Assembly: GCF_009882985.1 (NCBI RefSeq)
Contig: NZ_WTUZ01000001.1
Coordinates: 286 to 55,028 of the forward strand
DNA length: 54,743 bases
Direction: 5' to 3'
DNA from: Paenibacillus silvestris
GTDB taxonomy: Bacteria > Bacillota > Bacilli > Paenibacillales > NBRC-103111
Shown: positions 43,606 to 53,140 of the stretch, in pieces
Position numbering within the stretch: position 1 is the stretch's first letter
How the letters are laid out: each line of letters opens with the position of its first letter
Translations under genes and position numbers: made by a program
The notes under the pieces: generated by a model
What the model saw: the letters and a program-made list of their open reading frames with translations, nothing else
Databases searched by the model: none
Told to the model about the DNA's origin: nothing

Positions 43606-44820
43606 ATGAAAAGACGAATAGTTGTCACAGGCTTAGGTGTTATGTCTCCTATCGGGTCAGGTCAGCAAAAATTTTGGAATGCTTTGGTTGCTGGTGAAGT
43701 GGGAACACGGGAGATTGAATCCTTTGATACTTCGATGTTTCAAACTCATCGTGGTGGAGAAGTAAGGGATATGGACCCGGCCGATTACCTTCACGTGCAT
43801 GACCCAGCGACAGTAGGACGTACGACCCAACTTGCGATTGCTGCATCACGATTAGCGGTAGATGACGCGAAGCTGCTTCTAGCGGGCTATGACATGGATA
43901 AAATCGGGGTTTGCATGGGGACAACGATGGCGAATAACTCCATATTGGAGATCAATCAAGACCTGAAATTAAAGCATAATTCCGAAGTTCCAGCTTCTCT
44001 TGTCAAACATTATCCTACTTCGTTTATATCCTCAGCCGTATCAGCAGAGTTCGGCTTCGGAGGTCCCAGTCTGACTGTGCCTACGGCCTGCGCAGCCGGC
44101 AACTATGCGATTGGTTGGGGAAAAGAGCTGATCGAAGATGGAACCATAGATGTGGCAATCGTCGGTGGTGCAGATGCTATATCGAGAACGGGATATACAC
44201 TATTTCACAGGTTAGGAGCCATCGCGCCGGAAGTATGCCAGCCCTTCGACAAGAATCGGAAAGGGATGATGGTCAGTGAAGGGGCGGGAGTTCTGGTTCT
44301 TGAAGAAATGGAAAGTGCTCGGAAGAGAGGGGCTACGATATATGCTGAGCTAGTGGGATATGGTTTGTCCTGCGATGCGCATCATACGACAGCACCTCAT
44401 CCTGAAGGCTTAGGCGCTGTACTTGCCATGCAGAGAGCGCTGCATGATTCTAATATGAATATCGATGATATTTCTTATATAAGTGCTCATGGTACGGGAA
44501 CAAAAGCTAATGATCTAGTTGAATCCATTGCTATTCACAAAGTGTTCGGTTCACTTGCCGAGCAGCCTCAGGTATCTTCCATCAAATCCATGTTGGGACA
44601 TACGATGGGAGCTGCTAGCGCAATTGAAGCGGTAGCCTGCTCTTTAGCGATATTTAATTCCGTGCTTCCTCCTACGATGAATCATATAGAAACAGATCCG
44701 GAGTGCGTAAGTAGGATTGTTCCGAATGAGGCAAGGAAACAAGCTGTACATGCAGCAATGAGCAGTTCCTTTGCTTTTGGAGGTAATATCTCTGTCATCA
44801 TTCTAAAGGGCGTGTCATAA
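43606..44820 (+). CDS. Beta-ketoacyl-ACP synthase (KS-alpha, FabF-like), active
   Basis: 404 aa thiolase fold with intact triad: Cys162 in TVPTACAAGNYA, His295 in SAHGTGTKAND, His332 in SMLGHTMGAASA. It extends the ACP-bound chain with malonyl units. Its stop overlaps the start of the next gene by one base (TAATG), so the two are translationally coupled, as are KS-alpha/KS-beta pairs of type II polyketide synthases. It starts 9 bp after the ACP. Confidence 0.92.
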   Translation: MKRRIVVTGLGVMSPIGSGQQKFWNALVAGEVGTREIESFDTSMFQTHRGGEVRDMDPADYLHVHDPATVGRTTQLAIAASRLAVDDAKLLLAGYDMDKIGVCMGTTMANNSILEINQDLKLKHNSEVPASLVKHYPTSFISSAVSAEFGFGGPSLTVPTACAAGNYAIGWGKELIEDGTIDVAIVGGADAISRTGYTLFHRLGAIAPEVCQPFDKNRKGMMVSEGAGVLVLEEMESARKRGATIYAELVGYGLSCDAHHTTAPHPEGLGAVLAMQRALHDSNMNIDDISYISAHGTGTKANDLVESIAIHKVFGSLAEQPQVSSIKSMLGHTMGAASAIEAVACSLAIFNSVLPPTMNHIETDPECVSRIVPNEARKQAVHAAMSSSFAFGGNISVIILKGVS

Positions 44821-46046
44821 TGTTCAATCATAGTAATCCTATCGTAATAACTGGAATGGGTACAGTCTCGGTTCACGGAACAGATGACGCAGCTCTTTGG
44901 CATGATATCTCGAATGGTGAAGTTCAATATGGTGAGCTGAGTGAGATTGCTCTAGGTAAGCCTGTTCGGGGAATTCGTATCCATGAATGGAACTACGAAC
45001 CGCTCTTAGGCAAACGCGGGCTTCAATTCCTGCATTCCTGCTCGAAATATTTAATGGGCTCATCGTTAGTAGCGCTTGCCAATGCCGGGTTGAATTTGGA
45101 AGACGTAGTTCCGGAAGAGCTTGGAATTGTCATCGGAACCAATTTCTCTGGTATGAGGATGGCTGCCCTTTACGATGAAATATTGATGACGGAAGGGCCG
45201 AATTATGTAAGCCCGATGGAGGGTCCCAATACGATCGTGAATTCTCCGGCCTCCTATTTAGCAATCAAAATTAATGCAAGAGCTTGCAACACAACCATCA
45301 CTACTGGAGCTAATTCCGGTTTTGATGCGCTTGGCAATGCCTCCACACTGCTGCGTAAAGGCGCTGCCAAATATGTAGTCGTAGGCGGCGTGGAAGAACT
45401 TAATGAATCTGTCATCTGGTTCTATGATAAAGCCGGTTTATTACCATCAGAGCGTTATGAAGAAGCCGGGTTGCCCTTCCATCCAGGAAGCTCTGGCTGG
45501 ATACCTGCAGAAGGAGCAGCTTCTGTTGTGCTTGAGCGAAAATCGGATGCTCTGGCTAGAGGAGCGACGATATTAGCAGAGCTTGTTTCCTGGAGCTCAA
45601 CTTTTGCAGCTGTGGATACGGCTGAAAAGAGAGCGGACGGCATCAAACGGTCTATGCTGGGTGCTTTGCAAAAAGGCGATGTACCTCTTGATCAAGTAGG
45701 ACTTGTACTTACTGGAGCAAGCGGATTATCTAAGCAAGATCAAGCTGAGGCTATGGCTGTAGACTCGTGTTTCGGAACATATGAAGTGCCGGTCAGTGCG
45801 ATCAAAGGGGTCATTGGTGAATCGAACGGCGCAAGCGGAATTTTCCAGCTGTTTGCGGCAGTGCGTTCACTTCAGACGAATACCATCCCGGCTACAGTCG
45901 GACTCCCTTCCTTGTCGGGAGAATATCCCCAATTAAATACGTGCCAAGAGGCTAGAGTTGGTTTGACAAGGAGCAGCGATAAGGTACTCCTGACCTCGCA
46001 AGATTTATTCGGCGCTTCCAGTGCGATAGTGGTAGGCAGATTATAG
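44820..46046 (+). CDS. Degenerate ketosynthase, KS-beta/chain-length-factor type
   Basis: 408 aa with the KS fold but no catalytic triad. The Cys position is Ala164 (TTITTGANSGFDALG). The first His site reads GASGLSKQD, and the second reads AIKGVIGESNGASG with Glu in place of His. Loss of all three in a well-preserved protein argues for a structural, chain-length-determining partner of the preceding KS rather than a decaying enzyme. It is translationally coupled to that KS by a one-base overlap. Actinomycete chain length factors usually carry Gln at the Cys site; Ala here is different. Confidence 0.8.
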   Translation: MFNHSNPIVITGMGTVSVHGTDDAALWHDISNGEVQYGELSEIALGKPVRGIRIHEWNYEPLLGKRGLQFLHSCSKYLMGSSLVALANAGLNLEDVVPEELGIVIGTNFSGMRMAALYDEILMTEGPNYVSPMEGPNTIVNSPASYLAIKINARACNTTITTGANSGFDALGNASTLLRKGAAKYVVVGGVEELNESVIWFYDKAGLLPSERYEEAGLPFHPGSSGWIPAEGAASVVLERKSDALARGATILAELVSWSSTFAAVDTAEKRADGIKRSMLGALQKGDVPLDQVGLVLTGASGLSKQDQAEAMAVDSCFGTYEVPVSAIKGVIGESNGASGIFQLFAAVRSLQTNTIPATVGLPSLSGEYPQLNTCQEARVGLTRSSDKVLLTSQDLFGASSAIVVGRL

Positions 46047-46073
46047 AATAAAGAAACTGGAGGAGGAAGTAGT

Positions 46074-46520
46074 ATGCCAGCTCTGTATGGGTTTGATGTT
46101 ATTCGGGGACTGCTTCCTCAATCGTATCCCTTCATTATGATCGACCTGGTGGAAGCCTTCGAGCCGGGACAATATATTGTATGCCGCAAAAATATTACCG
46201 GGAATGAATGGTTTATTCCTGGACATTTTCCGGAGAAGGCCATTTTTCCTGGAGCTCTTATTATAGAAGGAATGGCGCAAGCCGGTATTTTATTTTTTAA
46301 GCTAAACAAAGAGATGCCCAGTGAATGGAGTTCCGCGACTTTTCTGTTAACTGCAGTGAAAACAAGATTTATGAAAGTCGTTGTTCCGGGGGATCAGTTG
46401 AAATTGAGTTGCGAACCAGAGAAGCTTATCAGCACAGCTGGCATCGTGAAATGTGTGGCCACTGTCGAGGATGAAGTGGTTGCCAAAGCTGAGATGACCT
46501 TCTATGTGATTCCATCCTAA
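46074..46520 (+). CDS. FabZ-like 3-hydroxyacyl-ACP dehydratase
   Basis: 148-aa single hot-dog domain. LPQSYPFIMIDLV entry motif, catalytic His51 in IPGHFPEKAIFPG, Glu65 in LIIEGMAQA. It forms trans enoyl products after FabG-like reduction; with no enoyl reductase in the cluster, repeated cycles would give a conjugated polyene. The SD GGAGGAGG precedes the ATG. Confidence 0.92.
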   Translation: MPALYGFDVIRGLLPQSYPFIMIDLVEAFEPGQYIVCRKNITGNEWFIPGHFPEKAIFPGALIIEGMAQAGILFFKLNKEMPSEWSSATFLLTAVKTRFMKVVVPGDQLKLSCEPEKLISTAGIVKCVATVEDEVVAKAEMTFYVIPS

Positions 46521-46552
46521 GTCTTTATTAGCATAAGCAAAGGTGGTTCTTC

Positions 46553-49500
46553 ATGACGAAATTCGTAAGCCTGGTTGATGTCATTCAAAGAAAAGCCACG
46601 ATGGAAGAGAAGGGTATTACCTACATTCATTCAGAAACGGAAGAACAATACGTTTCTTATCGTAATATTTACAATAATGCGCTTCGACTGCTCTCCCATC
46701 TGCAAGATCGGGGAGTTAAACCTGGTAGCGAAATTATTTTTCAGCTGGATCACAATAATTATTTTATCGAAGCCTTTTGGGCTTGTATGTTGGGCGGATT
46801 TATTCCCGTTCCATTATCTGTGGGAACGAATAGTGAGCAGAAGAAAAAGTTGTTTACCATCTGGCCGCTGCTCAGCAATCCTTATCTGCTAACAGAAGCA
46901 AGAGTCTATCGTTTGCTGCATAAATTCGCAGATTCCAATCAGCTGGAAGAGCGTATGGCTGAAATAGAGCGTAAAGTGCTGCACATCGAGTACATGCAGG
47001 ATGGCGACCTTCAAGGCCGGATCCATGAGGCGGCAGCAGACGAAATTGCCATGATTCAATTCTCATCGGGATCGACCGGAACTCCCAAGGGAGTCGTACT
47101 CACGCATGAAAACTTATTGGTCAATATAGAGGGAATTATCTCTAGCGACAGGAACAGGTGGGCTGAAGATAAATTTCTGAGCTGGATGCCGCTTACTCAC
47201 GATCTTGGACTTATCGGGTTCCATTTAGCTCCGATTATTCTTCACGCTGACCAATGCCTCATGTCGACGGCTTTATTTATTAGAGACCCCATCATTTGGC
47301 TGAAAAAATCAATGCAGCATCAAGCAACCGTTCTTTCTTCCCCCAACTTCGGTCTCATCTATGTACTGGATTTCTTCAAGCCGGAGTTTGCCGCCAATTT
47401 AGAATTGGGCCATATAAAGAAAATATTAAATGGAGCTGAGCCGATTTCTCCGGATGTTTGCGCAAGGTTTATGAATACTTTAGGCGCATATAACCTAAAA
47501 AGCAGTGTAATGCTGCCCGCTTACGGTCTTGCGGAAGCATCCGTAGGTGTTACTCTCCCTGTTAGTGATACACAACTGCATGTGCTTCACCTGAATCGCT
47601 CGTCCTTGTCCATCGGAGAAACTGTTCAATTCATGAATGAGCGAGAAGGCGGAAGTGTATCCTTCATCGATCTTGGCCCTCCAATTAAAGGAACTGACGT
47701 AGGCGTATTTGATCATAGTGGCAGCAGGCTGGAAGAATATCATCTGGGACATGTCCACATTAGAGGCAAGAATGTGACCAAAGGCTATTACAATAACCCG
47801 GAGCAGACACAAAAGGCGCTAAGAGCCGATGGTTGGCTCGACACGGGTGATTTAGGCTTTTTGCACAAAGGAAGATTAGTTGTTACCGGAAGAGCCAAGG
47901 ATATCATATTCGTGAACGGGCAAAATTTGTATCCGCACGATATTGAAAGGATCGCGGAAGAAGTCGATCATGTCGGCTTAGGCAGAGCGGCTGCGACAGG
48001 TGTGTATAACCAGGTCAGAAACAAAGAAGAAATCGTATTATTTATTCGTTATCGTGGAGAACTTGAAGCATTTGCTCGGATAGCGAATAAGGTTAGAGCG
48101 CATGTTAGCCTTCAGTTGGGTGTGGAAATTCCTTATGTTATTCCGATCCTGTATCTACCCAAAACAACAAGCGGCAAAATCCAACGATACCTTCTTAATG
48201 AGCAGTTTCAGGCTGGGGAATATCAGCATATTGTAGACCAATTCGATGAATTGTTAAAGGTGCAGCATAGGGAGAAAACGCTTCTTGAGCCCAAGAATGA
48301 CATAGAGGAAGCTTTACATTCTCTATGGGTGGACGTGCTCGAACTTGACCAGATTAGCATGGATGACCACTTTTTTGAATTAGGCGGTCAGTCGCTTAAG
48401 GCAAGCATGTTGGTAAGCCGGATTAATAAGCAGTTCCATGTGGATATTCCTCTGTATGAGATATTCGAAACGCCGACGATTCGGGAAATGGCAGCAACGA
48501 TTCAAATGGCTGAGACTTCAGTACATAAGCCCATTCAAGCGGCAGCAGCGGAAGCGTATTATCCACTAACCTCAGCGCAAAAGAGGATGTACATTCTGCA
48601 TCAATTTGAGGACATCGGATTCACTTATCATGTGTCATTTGCAGCACTAGTGGAAGGACATCTGGATGTACAGGCATTTGAGGCGGCTTGGGAAGCTCTT
48701 GTTGAAAATGAGTCCATTTTTCGAACCTCTTTTCATACGTTGGAGCAAGATGTTGTCCAGAAAGTTCATTCGGATGTGAGTCTTCAAATAGAGTATGGAT
48801 TCGCAGATGACAGAGATCCGCAAGTCATTATGCGTGAATTTATAAGACCTTTCGATTTAAGCCTTGCTCGATTATGGAGAATAGGTTTGTTCAAGTTGTC
48901 CCAAAACAAGCATATGTGGATGATCGATACGCACCATATCGTGACGGACCGAACGTCACTCCTAACGGTGCTTCATCAATTTGCCAGTCAGTATAATTCG
49001 GGAAATTCGGCTATCCCTTCATTACAATACAAGGATTATGCCGTTTGGCAAAAACAATCTCTGGAGAGCGGATTGATGGATAAGCAGCGAGAATTCTGGC
49101 TGGAAACACTTAGCGGTGAATTGCCTGTTCTCGAACTGTCGTCTGATTATCCGAGATCTTCTGTACAGAGCTTTGAAGGTGATCAGCTGATCTTTGAGCT
49201 AGGAGCCGAATTAACGGGCCAATTAAGGGAACTAGCCGTAAGTACAGGAACGACGATCTATATGATTTTGTTCGCTGCCTACCAAGTTCTGCTGCATAAA
49301 TATACGGGACAGAAGGATATCATCATTGGCGTGCCGGCTTCCGGCAGAAGGCATGCCGATCTACAGGATATGCTCGGGATGTTCGTTCATACGCTGCCCA
49401 TCCGTTGTTATCCAGAAGGCGAAAGGACATTCCGTGATTTCCTGCAGGAAGTCAAGCATCAGCTGTTGACGGCCCTCGACCATCAGGATTATCCGCTTGA

Positions 49501-52500
49501 GCTGTTATTGAAGGATCTTCACATTCAAAGGGATACGGGACGCAATCCCTTATTCGATATGGTCTTCGTCATGCAAAATATGACCGAACCTGATTATAAG
49601 CTTGATCAATTGACCGTAACCCCGATTCAGATTGTATCTGAAACCGCTAAATTCGATATCACGCTTGAAGCGCTGGAAGAAGACGATCATATCTATTTTA
49701 GTATGGAATACGCTACGAGATTGTATGACAGAGCGACGATTGAAAGAATGGCAGGCCATTATGTTCAGCTTATTCAATCTGTCATGCATGAGCCTGATCA
49801 ATTATTGAATCAGATTGTGGTCTTGCAGGATCGTGAACGTCAGCTTCTGATTGAGGAATTTAACGACACAACAGCCGAATATCCGCAGAATAAAACAATC
49901 CATCAACTGTTCGAAGAACAGGCGGAACGCTCGCCAGAAGCTGTCGCTCTGCTGTTCGAAGATACCGAGATTACCTACGCGGAGCTGAATCGGCGGGCCG
50001 ATAAGCTGGCGTATCGTCTGCGGCTGGAGGGAATGGGCAAAGGTGATTTTGTAGGCGTCTTGATGGAACGTTCGCCGCATATGGTCGTTGCGACGCTCGG
50101 CATTCTGAAAGCCGGGGCCGCCTATGTTCCGCTGGATTCGGCCTTGCCTCAGGCGCGGCTTGTGCGGGTCCTCTCAGCGGTACAGATGAGAGGGTTGGTG
50201 ACTGTAACGACGCAGAGCGATCTAGCCTGGCAGCTTGTGCAGGCTTCCGCGCTGGAGACCGTCATTACCCTCGATGCACAGCAGGATGAAGGTATCGAGC
50301 CTGAACGGTCGGTCGTAGACGAATGGACGGTACAGCCAGATGACGTGGCGTATACGATCTTTACCTCCGGTTCCACAGGTACGCCGAAAGGGGTTGTCGT
50401 CACCCACCGTCCTGTGATCAACCTGATTCACTGGCTCAATGAAAGCTACGCGATTAGTCCGGCGGATCGTATCCTGTTTATTACATCGCTGAGCTTCGAC
50501 TTGTCAGTCTATGACATGTTCGGGATGCTTGCTGCGGGCGGTTCCATACGAATTGTAGGGGACAAAGATGTGCGTGATCCGCAGCGGCTGCTGCAGATGA
50601 TGCACGAAGAACCGATTACGATATGGGATTCAGCGCCTGCAGCGCTGGCCCAGTTGGAGCCCTTCTTCGCACAACGAGGGTCGATACCAGGCGAAAGTAA
50701 TTTGCGCTTGGTGCTGCTGAGCGGGGACTGGATTCCGCTTACATTGCCTGTTCGGCTTCAGCGAACATTCCCAGGTGTGCAGGTCATCGGAATGGGTGGG
50801 GCCACGGAAGCGACAATCTGGTCGAACTATTACGAGATCGGCGAGATTGATCCTGCATGGACGAGCATTCCGTACGGACGGCCGATCCACAATGCCCGTT
50901 ACTATATCCTGGATGCACAGCTGGAACCAGCGCCGATCGGGGTTCCCGGAGATTTATATATTGGCGGCGAATGTTTGGCCGAAGGTTACATCGGCGACGA
51001 GGAGCTAACGGTGAGGAAGTTTACGGTGGATCCGTTTAGCAGCAGATCGGGCGCAAGGATGTACCATACGGGAGACCGGGCCCGCTGGAAGTCTGACGGG
51101 CAGATGGAGTTCCTGGGCCGGATCGACCATCAGGTGAAGATCCGGGGCTATCGGATTGAGCTGGGTGAAATTCAAGCGGCTCTGCTGAAGCATCCAGAGA
51201 TTCAGGCTGCGGTTGCTGTGGTTCGCGAGAGCGAAGCAGGCGAGAAAACGATATGCGCGTATGTGATAGCCGAGCGGGAGCTGGCGGTCGCCGAGCTGCG
51301 TGAGTTTCTTGCCAGCGAGCTGCCAGGTTACATGATTCCGTCCTATTTCATGAGACTGGAGTCGCTGCCAGTGACAGCCAACGGCAAATTGGATGCCAAA
51401 GCGCTGCCTGCGCCTCCGAGTGAAGTGAATACGGGCGCGGCTTATGAGGAGCCTCGCAATGAAACGGAAGCGAAGCTGGCCCAGATTTGGCAGGATGTGC
51501 TGCGCATGGAGCGAGTAAGCATCCATGATCCGTTCTTTCATTTGGGCGGCGATTCAATCAAGGCGATCCAGGTCATCTACCGACTGAGTAACGAGGGAAT
51601 GAAGCTGGAGATCCGCGATTTCTTCCAATATCCGACGATCGCGCAGCTGAGCTTGCATGTGAAGGCGGAAGCGGTGGCAGCAGAGCAAGGGACGATCGAA
51701 GGCGAAGTGGCGCTGACGGCCATCCAGATGTGGTTCTTCGAGCAGTATGGAAGAGAGGCGCATTTCAATCAGGCGCTGATGCTGCACAGCCATGAGCGGC
51801 TGGAGGAAGCGGCGCTCAGGCGCACCTTCGAGCGGCTGATCCAGCACCATGACGCGCTGCGGCTCGTATTTTCAGTCAGCGGCCAAATCCATCGCGGAGC
51901 GGACGAGCCTTCCATGGAGCTTCACCGTTTCGATTTCCGGGGGATGTCCCCTGCGAATGAGCGGATTGAAGCGGAAGCGAGCCAGCTGCAGAGCGGGATG
52001 AATCTGGCGGAAGGTCCGCTGGTGCGGTTAGGTCTGTTCCATACCGATCAGGGGGACCACCTGCTGATCGTCATTCATCACTTGCTCATCGACGGCGTTT
52101 CCTGGCGCATCCTGCTGGAGGACTTTGCGAGCGTCTATCGACAAGCCCTATCCGGAGAAGAACTTCGCTTGGGAGCGAAGACACATCCGTACCGGGATTG
52201 GTCGATCGGTCTTCACCGCTATGCACAAAGTGCGGAACTGCTGAAGGAGAAGGCGTACTGGCGGCAGCTGGAGAGCCGCCCGGTAGAGGCGCTTCCGAAG
52301 GATGTTCAGCTCGTGGAGCAAAGCGGCAGGCCAAGCGAGACGGTGCGGATCAACTGGTCGGCAGAGATGACAGAGAAGCTGGTGAAGGAAACAGGCAAAG
52401 CGTACAACACCGATATGGATGTGACGTTGCTGACGGCACTGGCGCTGGCGATAGAAGCGTGGACAGGAAGCAAAGAAGTGCTGGTGCAGCTGGAGGGGCA

Positions 52501-53101
52501 TGGCCGTGAAGCGATTATGCCGGAGCTGAACGTCAGCCGGACTGTAGGCTGGTTTACCTCGATGTATCCGGTGCGGCTGGAGATGCATGGAAGCGACAAT
52601 CTGGGTTATCAGATTAAATCAGTGAAGGAGAGCCTGCGCCAGGTTCCGAATAAAGGGACAGGCTATGGCCTATTGAAGTACTTGACGCCTCCTGAGCTCA
52701 AAGAAGACCTGAACTTTACCCTGCAGCCGCAGATCAGCTTTAACTATTTGGGTCAATTTGAGCTGGATGAGGAAGCGGAGAACAACGGCTGGGAAGTGTC
52801 TGAGCTGTCTGCCGGGTCTACCGTTAATCCCGATGCGCCGATGCCATTTGCCATCAATATCAACGCTGTGATTCAAGAAGGAAAGTTAGTCGTACTAGCC
52901 GACTATGACCAGAAGCAATTCAGGGCAGCATCGATGGAACAATTATTCCAATCCTTCCAGCATTATGTGAATCAAATTATGGAGCATTGCTTGCAGCAAA
53001 CAGGCACTGCCGTTACGCCAAGCGACCTAATCTACAAGGAATTCGATCTGGAGGAATTTGATCAATTCGTTAACGAGCTTGCGCTAGATCTGAGCTCTTA
53101 G
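46553..53101 (+). CDS. Nonribosomal peptide synthetase: acyl-AMP ligase-PCP-C-A-PCP-E
   Basis: 2182 aa. (1) FAAL/FACL-type ligase, residues 1-570 (FSSGSTGTPKGVVLTHENL, SWMPLTHDLGLIGFH). (2) PCP with Ser614 in GGQSLKA. (3) Condensation domain, HHIVTD at 794-799. (4) Adenylation domain from about 1110, core FTSGSTGTPKG near 1270. Read by eye, its specificity residues are D-L-Y-D-L-S-G-I-W-K, 8 of 10 matching the usual Cys code. (5) PCP with Ser1668 in LGGDSIKA, the form that precedes epimerases. (6) Epimerisation domain with HHLLIDG at 1842-1848. There is no thioesterase, so the chain passes to the next protein. Predicted product so far: an acyl-D-amino acid. The A-PCP-E part is visibly more GC-rich than the preceding part. 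ATG start after AAAGGTGG. Confidence 0.93.
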   Translation: MTKFVSLVDVIQRKATMEEKGITYIHSETEEQYVSYRNIYNNALRLLSHLQDRGVKPGSEIIFQLDHNNYFIEAFWACMLGGFIPVPLSVGTNSEQKKKLFTIWPLLSNPYLLTEARVYRLLHKFADSNQLEERMAEIERKVLHIEYMQDGDLQGRIHEAAADEIAMIQFSSGSTGTPKGVVLTHENLLVNIEGIISSDRNRWAEDKFLSWMPLTHDLGLIGFHLAPIILHADQCLMSTALFIRDPIIWLKKSMQHQATVLSSPNFGLIYVLDFFKPEFAANLELGHIKKILNGAEPISPDVCARFMNTLGAYNLKSSVMLPAYGLAEASVGVTLPVSDTQLHVLHLNRSSLSIGETVQFMNEREGGSVSFIDLGPPIKGTDVGVFDHSGSRLEEYHLGHVHIRGKNVTKGYYNNPEQTQKALRADGWLDTGDLGFLHKGRLVVTGRAKDIIFVNGQNLYPHDIERIAEEVDHVGLGRAAATGVYNQVRNKEEIVLFIRYRGELEAFARIANKVRAHVSLQLGVEIPYVIPILYLPKTTSGKIQRYLLNEQFQAGEYQHIVDQFDELLKVQHREKTLLEPKNDIEEALHSLWVDVLELDQISMDDHFFELGGQSLKASMLVSRINKQFHVDIPLYEIFETPTIREMAATIQMAETSVHKPIQAAAAEAYYPLTSAQKRMYILHQFEDIGFTYHVSFAALVEGHLDVQAFEAAWEALVENESIFRTSFHTLEQDVVQKVHSDVSLQIEYGFADDRDPQVIMREFIRPFDLSLARLWRIGLFKLSQNKHMWMIDTHHIVTDRTSLLTVLHQFASQYNSGNSAIPSLQYKDYAVWQKQSLESGLMDKQREFWLETLSGELPVLELSSDYPRSSVQSFEGDQLIFELGAELTGQLRELAVSTGTTIYMILFAAYQVLLHKYTGQKDIIIGVPASGRRHADLQDMLGMFVHTLPIRCYPEGERTFRDFLQEVKHQLLTALDHQDYPLELLLKDLHIQRDTGRNPLFDMVFVMQNMTEPDYKLDQLTVTPIQIVSETAKFDITLEALEEDDHIYFSMEYATRLYDRATIERMAGHYVQLIQSVMHEPDQLLNQIVVLQDRERQLLIEEFNDTTAEYPQNKTIHQLFEEQAERSPEAVALLFEDTEITYAELNRRADKLAYRLRLEGMGKGDFVGVLMERSPHMVVATLGILKAGAAYVPLDSALPQARLVRVLSAVQMRGLVTVTTQSDLAWQLVQASALETVITLDAQQDEGIEPERSVVDEWTVQPDDVAYTIFTSGSTGTPKGVVVTHRPVINLIHWLNESYAISPADRILFITSLSFDLSVYDMFGMLAAGGSIRIVGDKDVRDPQRLLQMMHEEPITIWDSAPAALAQLEPFFAQRGSIPGESNLRLVLLSGDWIPLTLPVRLQRTFPGVQVIGMGGATEATIWSNYYEIGEIDPAWTSIPYGRPIHNARYYILDAQLEPAPIGVPGDLYIGGECLAEGYIGDEELTVRKFTVDPFSSRSGARMYHTGDRARWKSDGQMEFLGRIDHQVKIRGYRIELGEIQAALLKHPEIQAAVAVVRESEAGEKTICAYVIAERELAVAELREFLASELPGYMIPSYFMRLESLPVTANGKLDAKALPAPPSEVNTGAAYEEPRNETEAKLAQIWQDVLRMERVSIHDPFFHLGGDSIKAIQVIYRLSNEGMKLEIRDFFQYPTIAQLSLHVKAEAVAAEQGTIEGEVALTAIQMWFFEQYGREAHFNQALMLHSHERLEEAALRRTFERLIQHHDALRLVFSVSGQIHRGADEPSMELHRFDFRGMSPANERIEAEASQLQSGMNLAEGPLVRLGLFHTDQGDHLLIVIHHLLIDGVSWRILLEDFASVYRQALSGEELRLGAKTHPYRDWSIGLHRYAQSAELLKEKAYWRQLESRPVEALPKDVQLVEQSGRPSETVRINWSAEMTEKLVKETGKAYNTDMDVTLLTALALAIEAWTGSKEVLVQLEGHGREAIMPELNVSRTVGWFTSMYPVRLEMHGSDNLGYQIKSVKESLRQVPNKGTGYGLLKYLTPPELKEDLNFTLQPQISFNYLGQFELDEEAENNGWEVSELSAGSTVNPDAPMPFAININAVIQEGKLVVLADYDQKQFRAASMEQLFQSFQHYVNQIMEHCLQQTGTAVTPSDLIYKEFDLEEFDQFVNELALDLSS

Positions 53102-53140
53102 ATGTACAAACGGGCTGAATACCAGGAGCGGGGGATTACA

